A DNA stretch of 37,341 bases from an uncultured Faecalibacterium sp. GTDB taxonomy: Bacteria; Bacillota; Clostridia; Oscillospirales; Ruminococcaceae. A program made the translations under genes and the position numbers. Shown piece after piece: positions 25,162 through 31,768 of this stretch. Numbering within the stretch: the stretch's first letter is position 1; each line of letters starts with the position of its first letter. Location of the stretch: NCBI GenBank assembly GCA_937880095.1, contig CALFLK010000006.1:1-37341 (forward strand), in the 5' to 3' direction. A model generated the notes under the pieces. The model ran no database searches, was not told the DNA's origin, and was given only the letters and a program-made list of their open reading frames with translations.

Positions 25162-25674
25162 TTGAATCTTGTGTTTAGACTACTTCTAACAATAAATGCA
25201 ACTTCTTGGATGCTTGTAATCTATGCTATAAAAGGAAAATTAACTATCGGGACTATTCCGTTTTGGGCTTTTCATATAGGGTTAATCTTCTTGCTAATTC
25301 TGTTTTCCTGGGTATCGTTGCTTCTCTCAAAATCTTTTGGCAAAGAGAGTCTAACAATGTGTGAGGAGTTTTCGCTGGCAGATAATGAGTTTTTGCCAGT
25401 ATATTTGGGATACTTTTTTGTTTCATTAAGTGTTGCTGATTGCTACACTATGGCAGCGGTATACTTTTTGGTTTTTGTCTTCACATACCTATCTCAAACG
25501 CAATATTTCAACCCAATTTATTTGTTGTTTGGGTATCATTATTACCACGTCTTAACTCATAAAGGAACAAAAGTCTTTGTAATCAAAAAGGGAAAAGTCA
25601 TTAGATCGAAGGAAGATATAGACTTTCAGAACCTACGACGAATTAACGATACAACATTTATAGAAAGAAGGTAA
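25162..25674 (+). CDS. Kiwa-like membrane protein (KwaA-like)
   Basis: 170 residues from the TTG at 25162, chosen because GGAGGGG lies 5 bases upstream; the in-frame ATG at 25144 precedes that ribosome site. Four hydrophobic segments (about 5-24, 32-56, 77-93, 96-112), then a cytosolic tail with FNPIYLLFGYHYYHV and a closing INDTTFIE. Size, four helices and this tail fit KwaA, the membrane sensor of the Kiwa anti-phage system, and the next gene fits KwaB. A TATAAT at 25122-25127 may be its -10. Identification is from memory of the family and should be tested by profile search. Confidence 0.68.
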   Translation: MNLVFRLLLTINATSWMLVIYAIKGKLTIGTIPFWAFHIGLIFLLILFSWVSLLLSKSFGKESLTMCEEFSLADNEFLPVYLGYFFVSLSVADCYTMAAVYFLVFVFTYLSQTQYFNPIYLLFGYHYYHVLTHKGTKVFVIKKGKVIRSKEDIDFQNLRRINDTTFIERR

Positions 25675-25679
25675 GAAAT

Positions 25680-26513
25680 TTGGCAAACCTTTGTGCAAAA
25701 CTTAAACAGAGAGAAAAAAATAAATATAGAAAGATTGTGTCAACAGACGAGCCTGTTTACTCAATTGAAGATATAACAATTAACACATCTACACCGTATG
25801 TACCTGGTGCTGCTTTGGAAGAAGGCGAATGGTTCTCTGTCCAAAACGCATCAAGTCAAGAATATAAAATAGACTTGCTAACGACTGAACATTGTACGGT
25901 TGATTTCAACTCCATGAACAGAAGTGAATTTGGTTCTGTCGATTTTGTATTTACGGAAATCGGTAATTTGCTCTGTTTTCAGAATGTTTCCAAGGCAAGA
26001 TTGGTGTCAAAAAAATGTATTCTTTGCTTAGGAGAAGATTTTGAGTACAAAGCAGACCGACGTGAGATTGTAATTAATACCATTCCTGATGCGATTTACA
26101 ATAAAACCACTGATGTTTTGTATTTCAAACGACTTGAGTCTATTACCAGCATTTTTAGAGGTATTGATCAGCTTTATAAAGAGGCAACTGAAGAAGAGAC
26201 AACTCAATTCTTGGCAAATGATTTTATTCAGTTGAAGCAAGACTATAATGCATCTAAAGTAAAAACGGCAAATCGAAAAAGAATAGCATTGGCACAAAAA
26301 ACACTGGAAAGCTTAGATGCAGACAGCAGGAGAAATATATTTACATATATTGGAGAATACTGTCCGGAGCTGAAAGTTTCTGAGACTTCGTTTGAGGTTG
26401 GAGATGAAGAAGAATTAAAAATGCTGTTGTATGGTATTGAACAAAGATTCTATACTACGATTGTCGGTGGAGAAAAAAGAATTGCGAACTCTGTTGTTCC
26501 GTTTGGACAATAA
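25680..26513 (+). CDS. Kiwa-like effector (KwaB-like, DUF4868)
   Basis: 277 residues, TTG start 5 bases after the previous stop, with GAAGG upstream. An N-terminal strand-rich region (about 40-150) is followed by a helical, charged region (about 155-265) and a final TTIVGGEKRIANSVVPF, as expected for DUF4868. KwaB binds DNA and blocks phage replication in the described Kiwa system. It is somewhat shorter than the usual KwaB of about 310 residues. Strict pairing with the four-helix gene upstream supports the call. Confidence 0.68.
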   Translation: MANLCAKLKQREKNKYRKIVSTDEPVYSIEDITINTSTPYVPGAALEEGEWFSVQNASSQEYKIDLLTTEHCTVDFNSMNRSEFGSVDFVFTEIGNLLCFQNVSKARLVSKKCILCLGEDFEYKADRREIVINTIPDAIYNKTTDVLYFKRLESITSIFRGIDQLYKEATEEETTQFLANDFIQLKQDYNASKVKTANRKRIALAQKTLESLDADSRRNIFTYIGEYCPELKVSETSFEVGDEEELKMLLYGIEQRFYTTIVGGEKRIANSVVPFGQ

Positions 26514-26535
26514 GAAACTATCCGTTTGAAATCAG

Positions 26536-26573
26536 AAAAATCAGCCGAGCAGCTAACCGCTGCCCAGCTGATT
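26536..26573 (-). terminator. Terminator of the TnpV operon
   Basis: AATCAGC (26539-26545) with GCTGATT (26567-26573) and inner GCAGC/GCTGC. On the minus strand the stem is followed by TTTTT. It may also stop the Kiwa transcript. Confidence 0.75.
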
Positions 26574-26583
26574 GTCAGTATTA

Positions 26584-26847
26584 TTATTCTTCCATGACCT
26601 CCAGCATTATCTTGGCACCCAGCTTAAATCCGTTCTGGAAGATCAGATAATCTGTTGTCATTTGGTGCTCACGAACGGCATCGGTATAGCGGGAAAACAG
26701 TTCCTTCTGCTCGTCCGTCATGGTGGCTTGGAGCTTTTCTTCGTTCCGGCAAATCAGCTCCAGTAGTTTTTTGTACTCCTTACAGGAGGATGTGTCGTAC
26801 TCGGTCGGCTCGATATTGCCGTACCAGAATTCTTCAAGGATTCTCAT
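26584..26847 (-). CDS. DUF6809 family protein
   Basis: 87 residues from the ATG at 26847, which overlaps the TnpV stop (ATGA) and has GGGGAGG upstream; a longer open frame to 26955 runs antiframe through tnpV and is not real. The protein reads MRILEEFWYGNIEPTEYD at its N-terminus and is helical after that (EEKLQATMTDEQKELF, DYLIFQNGFKLGAKIMLE). It belongs to a small family found with TnpV in Firmicutes elements. Function unknown. Confidence 0.8.
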   Translation of the reverse strand: MRILEEFWYGNIEPTEYDTSSCKEYKKLLELICRNEEKLQATMTDEQKELFSRYTDAVREHQMTTDYLIFQNGFKLGAKIMLEVMEE

Positions 26848-27233
26848 ACTACATCCTCCCCGTAAATCAGTTCTTTGAGGACGATTTCCTCTGCACGGTT
26901 GCAGATGTTGTTCATGGCTCTGACCCATGCCAGCTGATCCTGCGCCTTCAGGCACTCGTTGATGCCTTCTTTCTCTGCCAGCTGCGTTACAAGCAGGTCG
27001 AGCCTGTTTCGAGCCTGAGTATCAATGTCAGCAAGATAGCTGTACAGCTTGCCGCTGAGAACCAGATTGGAGTAAATGATAGGACGATGTTCTCTGAGGT
27101 ACTGCTGGTGCTTTCTGCCCCAGATACCAACCGTGTGTACCTCTTCCTCCGGGATGACCAGACACGGCAGATAGTAATCTTCGTGCAGTTCATACCAAAG
27201 ACCGTTGGTGTTATCGTAGATGTATTTTCCCAT
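26844..27233 (-). CDS. tnpV: TnpV family protein
   Basis: 129 residues from the ATG at 27233 with GGAGG 8 bases upstream; an ATG 15 bases further out lacks one. The opening YIYDNTNGLWYELHEDYYLPCL and GIWGRKHQQYLREHR are characteristic of TnpV, a transposon-encoded protein of Tn4451-type and related elements whose function is not known. Located at the right end of element 1, transcribed inward. Confidence 0.85.
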   Translation of the reverse strand: MGKYIYDNTNGLWYELHEDYYLPCLVIPEEEVHTVGIWGRKHQQYLREHRPIIYSNLVLSGKLYSYLADIDTQARNRLDLLVTQLAEKEGINECLKAQDQLAWVRAMNNICNRAEEIVLKELIYGEDVV

Positions 27234-27310
27234 ATTGTAAACCTCCATGTATGATTTGAAATAGATAGTTCCGAGTGGCTTTGAGGTGAATCGGCCAGCG
27301 GAGGTTAGGT

Positions 27311-27338
27311 TGTAGCCAATGGCTACAAAATGGCTACA
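27311..27338 (+). repeat. Right integrase arm repeats of element 1
   Basis: TGGCTACA at 27320-27327 and 27331-27338, again at 11-base pitch, plus an inverted copy TGTAGCCA at 27311-27318. Same 8-mer as at the left end. Confidence 0.72.
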
Positions 27339-27438
27339 GAATTCGTAAAGACGCTACGGATAGCGTGAAATATGTGGAATGTGTGGAAGAAAAGCGTACT
27401 TTTAGTGCATAAAATCACGAGAAATTAAGGTCTGGCGC

Positions 27439-27453
27439 TCGAGTGGGAGTAAG
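27439..27453 (+). other. att core shared by element 1 right end and element 2 left end
   Basis: TCGAGTGGGAGTAAG, repeating the end of guaA (Glu-Trp-Glu-stop). Confidence 0.78.
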
Positions 27454-27520
27454 CAAAAAGTGGATATGAGGGCCCGCAAAGGCGCATAAACACTGGGTTT
27501 TTGATTTTCAAATTCCCCAT

Positions 27521-27540
27521 TTGATAGCAGATTGATAGCA
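27521..27540 (+). repeat. Left integrase arm repeats of element 2
   Basis: TTGATAGCA at 27521-27529 and 27532-27540, 11-base pitch. The sequence differs from the TGGCTACA of element 1 while spacing and place are the same. Confidence 0.65.
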
Positions 27541-27628
27541 CTCGTCAAATCCCGATTTATTGAGTTTGAAAAGAAAAATCGGGTGGCTTGCGAGTAGCCT
27601 AAAAATCCTCATCTTTTTATTCATAAGT

Positions 27629-27670
27629 AAAAGGTCTAACTGATTTTTGTTGATCAGTTAGACCTTTTTT
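27629..27670. terminator. Bidirectional terminator at the left end of element 2
   Basis: A perfect 16-bp stem (27629-27644 with 27653-27668) rich in A at one end and T at the other. It can end transcription from the minus-strand repressor gene and from the element 1 side. Confidence 0.88.
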
Positions 27671-27745
27671 ATTTTGCTCTCATTTATTTGAATTATCTGA
27701 TTTTGCGCAACAAATGACCTTTCCCGTGGCCTACAAGTGAGGGGG

Positions 27746-28234
27746 TTAGATCAGAGCCTCCGGTGGCATCTTGGCGCGGACCTGGCTGCTGTCGTACTCC
27801 GGGTAATGGTAGCGCCAGCTGTCGTACTCCTCCTGGGAGATCTCTCCGGCCTCCAACTTGGCGGCCTGTTCCCGCCAGGCCCAGAGCATCTCGTGCAGCC
27901 GGGCGGCGTCCTTGTTTTTACGAACATCGACCTTCAGACAGACTTCCCCGTCTATCTCGCTGATCTTGATCCCGTAGTTGTCCTCCAGGGTAAACAGGGT
28001 GTGCATCAGGCCCACATAGGAGTCTATGTCCGGGACAGAAAGCGCATGGGGCGAGACATCCAGTACCTCAGCCAAAGCGGCGGTCAGATCTGCCTTTGGG
28101 GTTCTTGATCCTGTTTCATATTGTGCAAGGCGTACATCAGCAGACTTCTCCGGGAAGCCCAGTGACATGCCAAGATATTTTTGTGTCATCCCCCGCAGGA
28201 GACGGAAAAAGTGAATTCGTTCACCAATCGCCAT
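27746..28234 (-). CDS. XRE-family repressor of element 2
   Basis: 162 residues. Helix-turn-helix region at about 5-60 (IHFFRLLRGMTQKYLGMSLG, then AQYETGSRTPKADL), followed by a C-terminal part with a DGEVCLKVDVRKNKDA segment and an acidic tail. GGAG lies upstream of the ATG. It is not closely similar to the element 1 repressor, although the position is equivalent. Divergent to xis-int with operator copies between. Confidence 0.87.
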   Translation of the reverse strand: MAIGERIHFFRLLRGMTQKYLGMSLGFPEKSADVRLAQYETGSRTPKADLTAALAEVLDVSPHALSVPDIDSYVGLMHTLFTLEDNYGIKISEIDGEVCLKVDVRKNKDAARLHEMLWAWREQAAKLEAGEISQEEYDSWRYHYPEYDSSQVRAKMPPEALI

Positions 28235-28269
28235 ATCATCAACTCCAATCTATGATTGTTCTTATCCGA

Positions 28270-28298
28270 AACATAGCATATTTGTTTAGCCTTGTCAA
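28270..28298 (-). promoter_or_regulatory. Promoter of the element 2 repressor
   Basis: Minus strand TTGACA (28298-28293), 17 bases, TATGTT (28275-28270). The spacer contains CTAAACAAAT, an operator-like copy, suggesting autorepression. Confidence 0.78.
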
Positions 28299-28388
28299 GA
28301 TAATCTAAGCAAATTTATTTAATAATATTTCTTTCGAAACACTTGAACTAAGCTTATATGTATAGTATCATAAAAATACTAAGCAAAT
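28280..28388. promoter_or_regulatory. Operator-like repeats CTAARCWWAT, element 2
   Basis: Four copies: CTAAACAAAT on minus (28280-28289), CTAAGCAAAT (28305-28314), CTAAGCTTAT (28348-28357) and CTAAGCAAAT (28379-28388). Two lie inside promoter spacers. The 301 bases from 28235 to 28535 hold these sites, two divergent promoters and one possible short open frame (28480-28626) that overlaps xis. Confidence 0.62.
28343..28371 (+). promoter_or_regulatory. Promoter of the element 2 xis-int-mob-rep operon
   Basis: TTGAAC (28343-28348), 17 bases, TATCAT (28366-28371). The spacer holds operator copy CTAAGCTTAT. Confidence 0.65.
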
Positions 28389-28535
28389 AAGCTTGGATAG
28401 CGAAGCACAAAAAATATTACGCCAGCTTTTTAGTTATACAACTGAGAAAAAAGTGGCAGTAGCAAGTGAGGAGGTCTTTATGAAAAGCAAAATTAACAGG
28501 CAGAAACGATCAACAAAGAAAGGAAGGTATTTACT

Positions 28536-28739
28536 ATGGCAAATCAGATTTTTATGCGTGTCAACGAAGTGGCAGAGGAGTTGGGGATCTCCATTCCCTT
28601 TGCCTATAGGATCATTCGACAGATGAATGAGGAACTGGCTAAAACCGGCTGCATCACCATTGCCGGGAGAATTGACCGAAAGTTTTTCCACGAGAAATTC
28701 TACGGTACAAGATCTGAGACAGAAAGGAAGGAGAAATAA
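28536..28739 (+). CDS. Xis-like small helix-turn-helix protein, element 2
   Basis: 67 residues, preceded by GGAAGG. Helix-turn-helix FMRVNEVAEELGISIPFAYRII and a closing DRKFFHEKFYG like the element 1 protein. The stop is 2 bases before the integrase ATG, so the two are coupled, as is normal for an excision factor. Confidence 0.83.
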   Translation: MANQIFMRVNEVAEELGISIPFAYRIIRQMNEELAKTGCITIAGRIDRKFFHEKFYGTRSETERKEK

Positions 28740-28741
28740 TT

Positions 28742-29824
28742 ATGGCAGCGTTCAAAAACAAGGACAATGGCACCTGGTATGTTCAATTCCGCTACACCGA
28801 TTGGAAGGGTGAACGCCAGCAGAAGCTCAAGCGCGGCTTTGCCACTAAGCGAGAAGCGCTGGAATGGGAACGGGAGTTCCTGATGGAAAAACAGGCTGAT
28901 GTGAACATGACCTTTGAGAGTTTTGTTGCTCTCTATGAGAAGGACATTAAACCCAAACTGAAACTCAATACCTGGCTCACCAAGGAGAGTATCATCAAGA
29001 AAAAGATCCTCCCCTATTTTGCGAATCGAAAACTCTCGGAGATCACGGCAAAGGACATTATCCGTTGGCAAAATGAAATCCGAGAGTTGCGGGACTGCCA
29101 CGGTAAACCACTGTCTAAAACCTACCTGAAGACAGTTCACAATCAGCTTAGCGCCATTTTCAACCATGCTGCCCGATTTTACGGTCTGAATATCAACCCA
29201 GCCCGGCAGGCAGGAAACATGGGAGCGGAGGAACGAAAGGAGATGCTGTTCTGGACCCGAGAGGAGTACACCCGCTTTTCTGAGGCCATGATGGACAAGC
29301 CGTTGTCCTTCTACGCCTTCGAGGTATTGTACTGGTGCGGTGTCCGTGAGGGAGAGCTGCTGGCCCTGACCCCGGCAGATTTTGACTTTGAAAAGCGCAC
29401 TGTCACCATCAATAAGTCTTACCAGCGGCTCAATAAGCAGGATGTGGTCACTACCCCCAAAACACCCAAGAGTAACCGCGTGATCCAGATGCCGCAGTTC
29501 CTCTGTGATGAACTCCAGGATTACCTCAAGCAGCTCTATGGAGTGGAGCCGGACAGCCGGATGTTCCCCATCAGCAAAAGCTATCTCCACCGAGAAATGG
29601 ACCGTGGCTGTAAGCAAACTGGGGTAAAACGCATTCGCATACACGATTTGAGACATAGCCACATCAGTTTGTTGATCGACATGGGCTTTACTGCCCTGGC
29701 TATTGCAGAGCGTGTGGGGCATGAGAGTATCGACATCACCTACCGATACGCCCATCTATTCCCCACCCGCCAGGTGGAAATGGCTGACAAGTTGGATTTG
29801 CTGAAAAATGAGAAGGGAGTGTAA
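28742..29824 (+). CDS. Tyrosine integrase of element 2
   Basis: 360 residues, AAGGAG 8 bases upstream. Same domain plan as the element 1 integrase, with Arg202, Lys240, His301/Arg304 (HDLRHSH), His327 (GHESI) and Tyr336 (YAHLFP). The blocks WERE/WERD, LFWTREE/LFWTNEE and the HDxRH region align without gaps to the other integrase, showing common descent, while the N-terminal arm-binding part is less alike. Here the gene points into the element, inside the xis-mob-rep operon, rather than toward the att site. Confidence 0.96.
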   Translation: MAAFKNKDNGTWYVQFRYTDWKGERQQKLKRGFATKREALEWEREFLMEKQADVNMTFESFVALYEKDIKPKLKLNTWLTKESIIKKKILPYFANRKLSEITAKDIIRWQNEIRELRDCHGKPLSKTYLKTVHNQLSAIFNHAARFYGLNINPARQAGNMGAEERKEMLFWTREEYTRFSEAMMDKPLSFYAFEVLYWCGVREGELLALTPADFDFEKRTVTINKSYQRLNKQDVVTTPKTPKSNRVIQMPQFLCDELQDYLKQLYGVEPDSRMFPISKSYLHREMDRGCKQTGVKRIRIHDLRHSHISLLIDMGFTALAIAERVGHESIDITYRYAHLFPTRQVEMADKLDLLKNEKGV

Positions 29825-29828
29825 GAAG

Positions 29829-30164
29829 ATGTCCAAGAAGAACTATGACAACCACAACCGCTGGAGAAACAAGACGGTGGCTTTCCGAGTGTCAGCGGAG
29901 GAAGACCTCCAACTGGAAACCCTGGTGAAACTCACCGGCCTGACCAAGCAGGATTACATTATCCGGCGGCTATTGGAGCGAGATGTGGTGGTGCAGGGCA
30001 ACCCAAAGGTTTACAAAGCCCTGCGGGATCAGTTGTCTGCCGTGCTGGACGAGCTGCGCCGAATCGAAGCCGGGCAAGGCGTGAACGACGAGCTGCTGGA
30101 CACGATCCAAATGATTACAACCATTATGAACGGGATGCAGGAGGAATTCGCCTATGACCGATGA
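29829..30164 (+). CDS. MobC-like mobilization accessory protein
   Basis: 111 residues from the ATG at 29829; AAGGGAG near the end of the integrase gene serves as ribosome site. The start NKTVAFRVSAEEDLQLETLVKLTG then KQDYIIRRLLERDV has the ribbon-helix-helix look of MobC-type relaxosome proteins, followed by a helical tail. It would bind oriT and help a relaxase. No relaxase gene is seen in the part of element 2 inside the window. Confidence 0.72.
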   Translation: MSKKNYDNHNRWRNKTVAFRVSAEEDLQLETLVKLTGLTKQDYIIRRLLERDVVVQGNPKVYKALRDQLSAVLDELRRIEAGQGVNDELLDTIQMITTIMNGMQEEFAYDR

Positions 30165-31344
30165 GAAAAAGAAAATGACCGCCCAGGGCTCATCTGTTGG
30201 CGCAGATGATGGGCAGTCAATCTCAAAAAACTCTGAAAATAGTATACCCACTTCCGGGCAAAAAAGCAACGATGAAATTGTAAACTCTCAGGACAGTCTG
30301 GAAGAAATGTACCGTAAGATGCAGCGTATGACAGACCCCCGATACCTGCATACACTCACGATGACAGAGCTGTTCCAAACCACCTATAAGAGTAGGCCAC
30401 CAGTGGTGGAAGGTCTGCTTTACGCAGGGGCATATATCCTTGCCGGCGCACCCAAAATCGGCAAGTCCTTCCTGGTGGCTCAGATTGCCTACCATGTCAG
30501 TACCGGGCAGGATTTGTGGGGATATAAAGTCCATCAGGGGACGGTACTTTACCTTGCGCTGGAAGATGATTTTCAGCGTATCCAGAGCCGGATGTTTATG
30601 ATGTACGGCGTGAACGATACCCCCAACCTCCACTTCGCCACCGCCGCCGGAAAGATTGGGAATGGGTTGGATGAACAGCTGAAGAATTTCGTGCAGGAGC
30701 ACCCGGACACCAATCTCATCATCATTGACACTATGCAGAAGATCCGTGAGGTAGGCGGTGAAGCGTACAGTTATGCCAGCGACTATGAGATCATCGGCAG
30801 AATCAAGCAATTTGCTGATCAGCACGGTATCTGTGTTCTGACCGTTCATCACACCCGAAAGCAGCAGGCAGACGATTCCTTTGAGACGATTTCCGGCACC
30901 ACTGGGCTGCTGGGCTGTGCGGATGGTTCGCTGCTGATGCAGAAGAAAAAACGCACGGAGCTGGACTCTACCATCAAAGTTGTGGGGCGGGATCAGCCGG
31001 ATCAGATCCTTTACTTGAAAAAGGACCCACAGACTCAGATCTGGAATCTGGAACGCATGGAAAATGAGCTGTATAAAGAACCGCCGGATCCGGTGCTGGA
31101 TGCGGTTGCAAAATTGGTTTCCCTTGAGTGCCGGGAGTGGATCGGCTCTCCATCCGAACTGGCTGAAGCCATCCAAACGGGAATGGCCTCCAATGCCCTC
31201 ACAAAGTACCTGAATGTCAAGGCAGGCAGGCTGCTGGAGGAATATCATATTGGCTATGAAAATAAGGCCAAACATTCCGGCCGTCAAGTGAAATTGACCT
31301 ATATGCTGATAGAGTCAACTGCCTGTGAAGTAACCGAAGAATAA
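30154..31344 (+). CDS. RepA-like AAA ATPase (RecA-fold helicase), element 2
   Basis: 396 residues; the ATG at 30154 lies inside the end of the MobC-like gene with AGGAGG 9 bases upstream. Walker A GAPKIGKS, Walker B LIIIDT and VHHTRKQ as in element 1, with strong similarity throughout. Here the N-terminal 50 residues are intact: SSVGADDGQS followed by a Ser/Asn-rich linker to EEMYRKMQRM. Iterons follow 5 bases after the stop. Confidence 0.88.
   Translation: MTDEKKKMTAQGSSVGADDGQSISKNSENSIPTSGQKSNDEIVNSQDSLEEMYRKMQRMTDPRYLHTLTMTELFQTTYKSRPPVVEGLLYAGAYILAGAPKIGKSFLVAQIAYHVSTGQDLWGYKVHQGTVLYLALEDDFQRIQSRMFMMYGVNDTPNLHFATAAGKIGNGLDEQLKNFVQEHPDTNLIIIDTMQKIREVGGEAYSYASDYEIIGRIKQFADQHGICVLTVHHTRKQQADDSFETISGTTGLLGCADGSLLMQKKKRTELDSTIKVVGRDQPDQILYLKKDPQTQIWNLERMENELYKEPPDPVLDAVAKLVSLECREWIGSPSELAEAIQTGMASNALTKYLNVKAGRLLEEYHIGYENKAKHSGRQVKLTYMLIESTACEVTEE
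30190..30209 (+). other. Conserved hairpin in the first repA codons, element 2
   Basis: TCATCTG (30190-30196) and CAGATGA (30203-30209) around loop TTGGCG; outer GCCC/GGGC (30181-30184 with 30211-30214) may extend it. The 18-base core CATCTGTTGGCGCAGATG is identical in element 1. Confidence 0.65.
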
Positions 31345-31349
31345 GGGGC

Positions 31350-31422
31350 GCGACGATAGCGACGGTCGCGACGGTGAAAAGGATACCGTCAAAAACACCG
31401 TTGCTATCGTCGCAACCGTCGC
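31350..31422. repeat. Face-to-face 9-bp iterons after repA, element 2 (possible origin)
   Basis: Direct units GCGACGATA, GCGACGGTC, GCGACGGTG at 31350, 31359 and 31368, without gaps; then opposite-strand units GCAACGGTG (31396-31404), GCGACGATA (31405-31413), GCGACGGTT (31414-31422), also without gaps. The central gap is 19 bases. Confidence 0.72.
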
Positions 31423-31437
31423 GGAAAGGAAATGAAT

Positions 31438-31737
31438 ATGAAAAGTGTACAAATTACCTATGACCTTTTTGTAGCTTTGGTGGAGTACCATCTGGCCTGT
31501 GACGATGATTATGCCGAGGAAATTCATCAGGGGTTAGAGCAAAAGTTGGATGCGATGGTGCGGCATGAACTATATGCAAAATATAAGACTGCACCCACCG
31601 CAGAAGAACGGGAGCAGGCCCGGCAGGCATACCTGGATAAGCGTGAAGTGTTCCCGGATTTTCGATGGCAAGATAAGCTTCCGTTTAGACTAATTTCACC
31701 GATGAGATTAGCACAAAAGTTTTCTCTATATTTGTAA
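31438..31737 (+). CDS. Small conserved protein downstream of repA, element 2
   Basis: 99 residues from the ATG at 31438, which has GAAAGGA 7 bases upstream; an ATG 6 bases earlier is too close. Homologous to the 84-residue protein of element 1 through about residue 72, then different: the tail here (DKLPFRLISPMRLAQKFSLYL at the C-terminus, slightly abbreviated) is longer and more basic, perhaps after a frameshift. Function unknown. Confidence 0.78.
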   Translation: MKSVQITYDLFVALVEYHLACDDDYAEEIHQGLEQKLDAMVRHELYAKYKTAPTAEEREQARQAYLDKREVFPDFRWQDKLPFRLISPMRLAQKFSLYL

Positions 31738-31739
31738 GG

Positions 31740-31768
31740 ACAGGAGCGTGGCACGCTCCTGTTTTTTT
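31740..31768 (+). terminator. Terminator of the element 2 xis-int-mob-rep operon
   Basis: A 10-bp stem with GGC loop (31740-31762) followed by seven T. Stem and loop are identical to element 1 at 19394-19416. Confidence 0.9.

Larger units (their letters stand above)
15666..27453. mobile_element. Element 1: integrative mobilizable element in the guaA 3' end
   Basis: Bounded by the 15-base sequence TCGAGTGGGAATAAG (end of guaA) and TCGAGTGGGAGTAAG at 27439-27453, both encoding Glu-Trp-Glu-stop. About 11.8 kb. Contents in order: tyrosine integrase, XRE repressor, Xis-like protein, RepA-like ATPase, small conserved protein, oriT-like region, Mob_Pre relaxase, restriction-modification cluster, Kiwa-like pair, TnpV and DUF6809. 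It has a relaxase but no type IV secretion genes, so it would need a helper for transfer. Confidence 0.85.
27234..27745. other. Gene-free junction between elements 1 and 2
   Basis: About 510 bases without a gene. It contains the right arm repeats of element 1 (27311-27338), a possible operator GTACTTTTAGTGC (27396-27408), the att core (27439-27453), the left arm repeats of element 2 (27521-27540), a CCCGATTT/AAATCGGG inverted repeat (27551-27558 with 27576-27583) and a strong terminator (27629-27670). Confidence 0.75.

Noticed and set aside
26655..27254. A 199-codon plus-strand frame opposite tnpV and the DUF6809 gene.
   Set aside because: Both minus-strand genes have family matches, ribosome sites and a 4-base overlap; the plus frame is their shadow.
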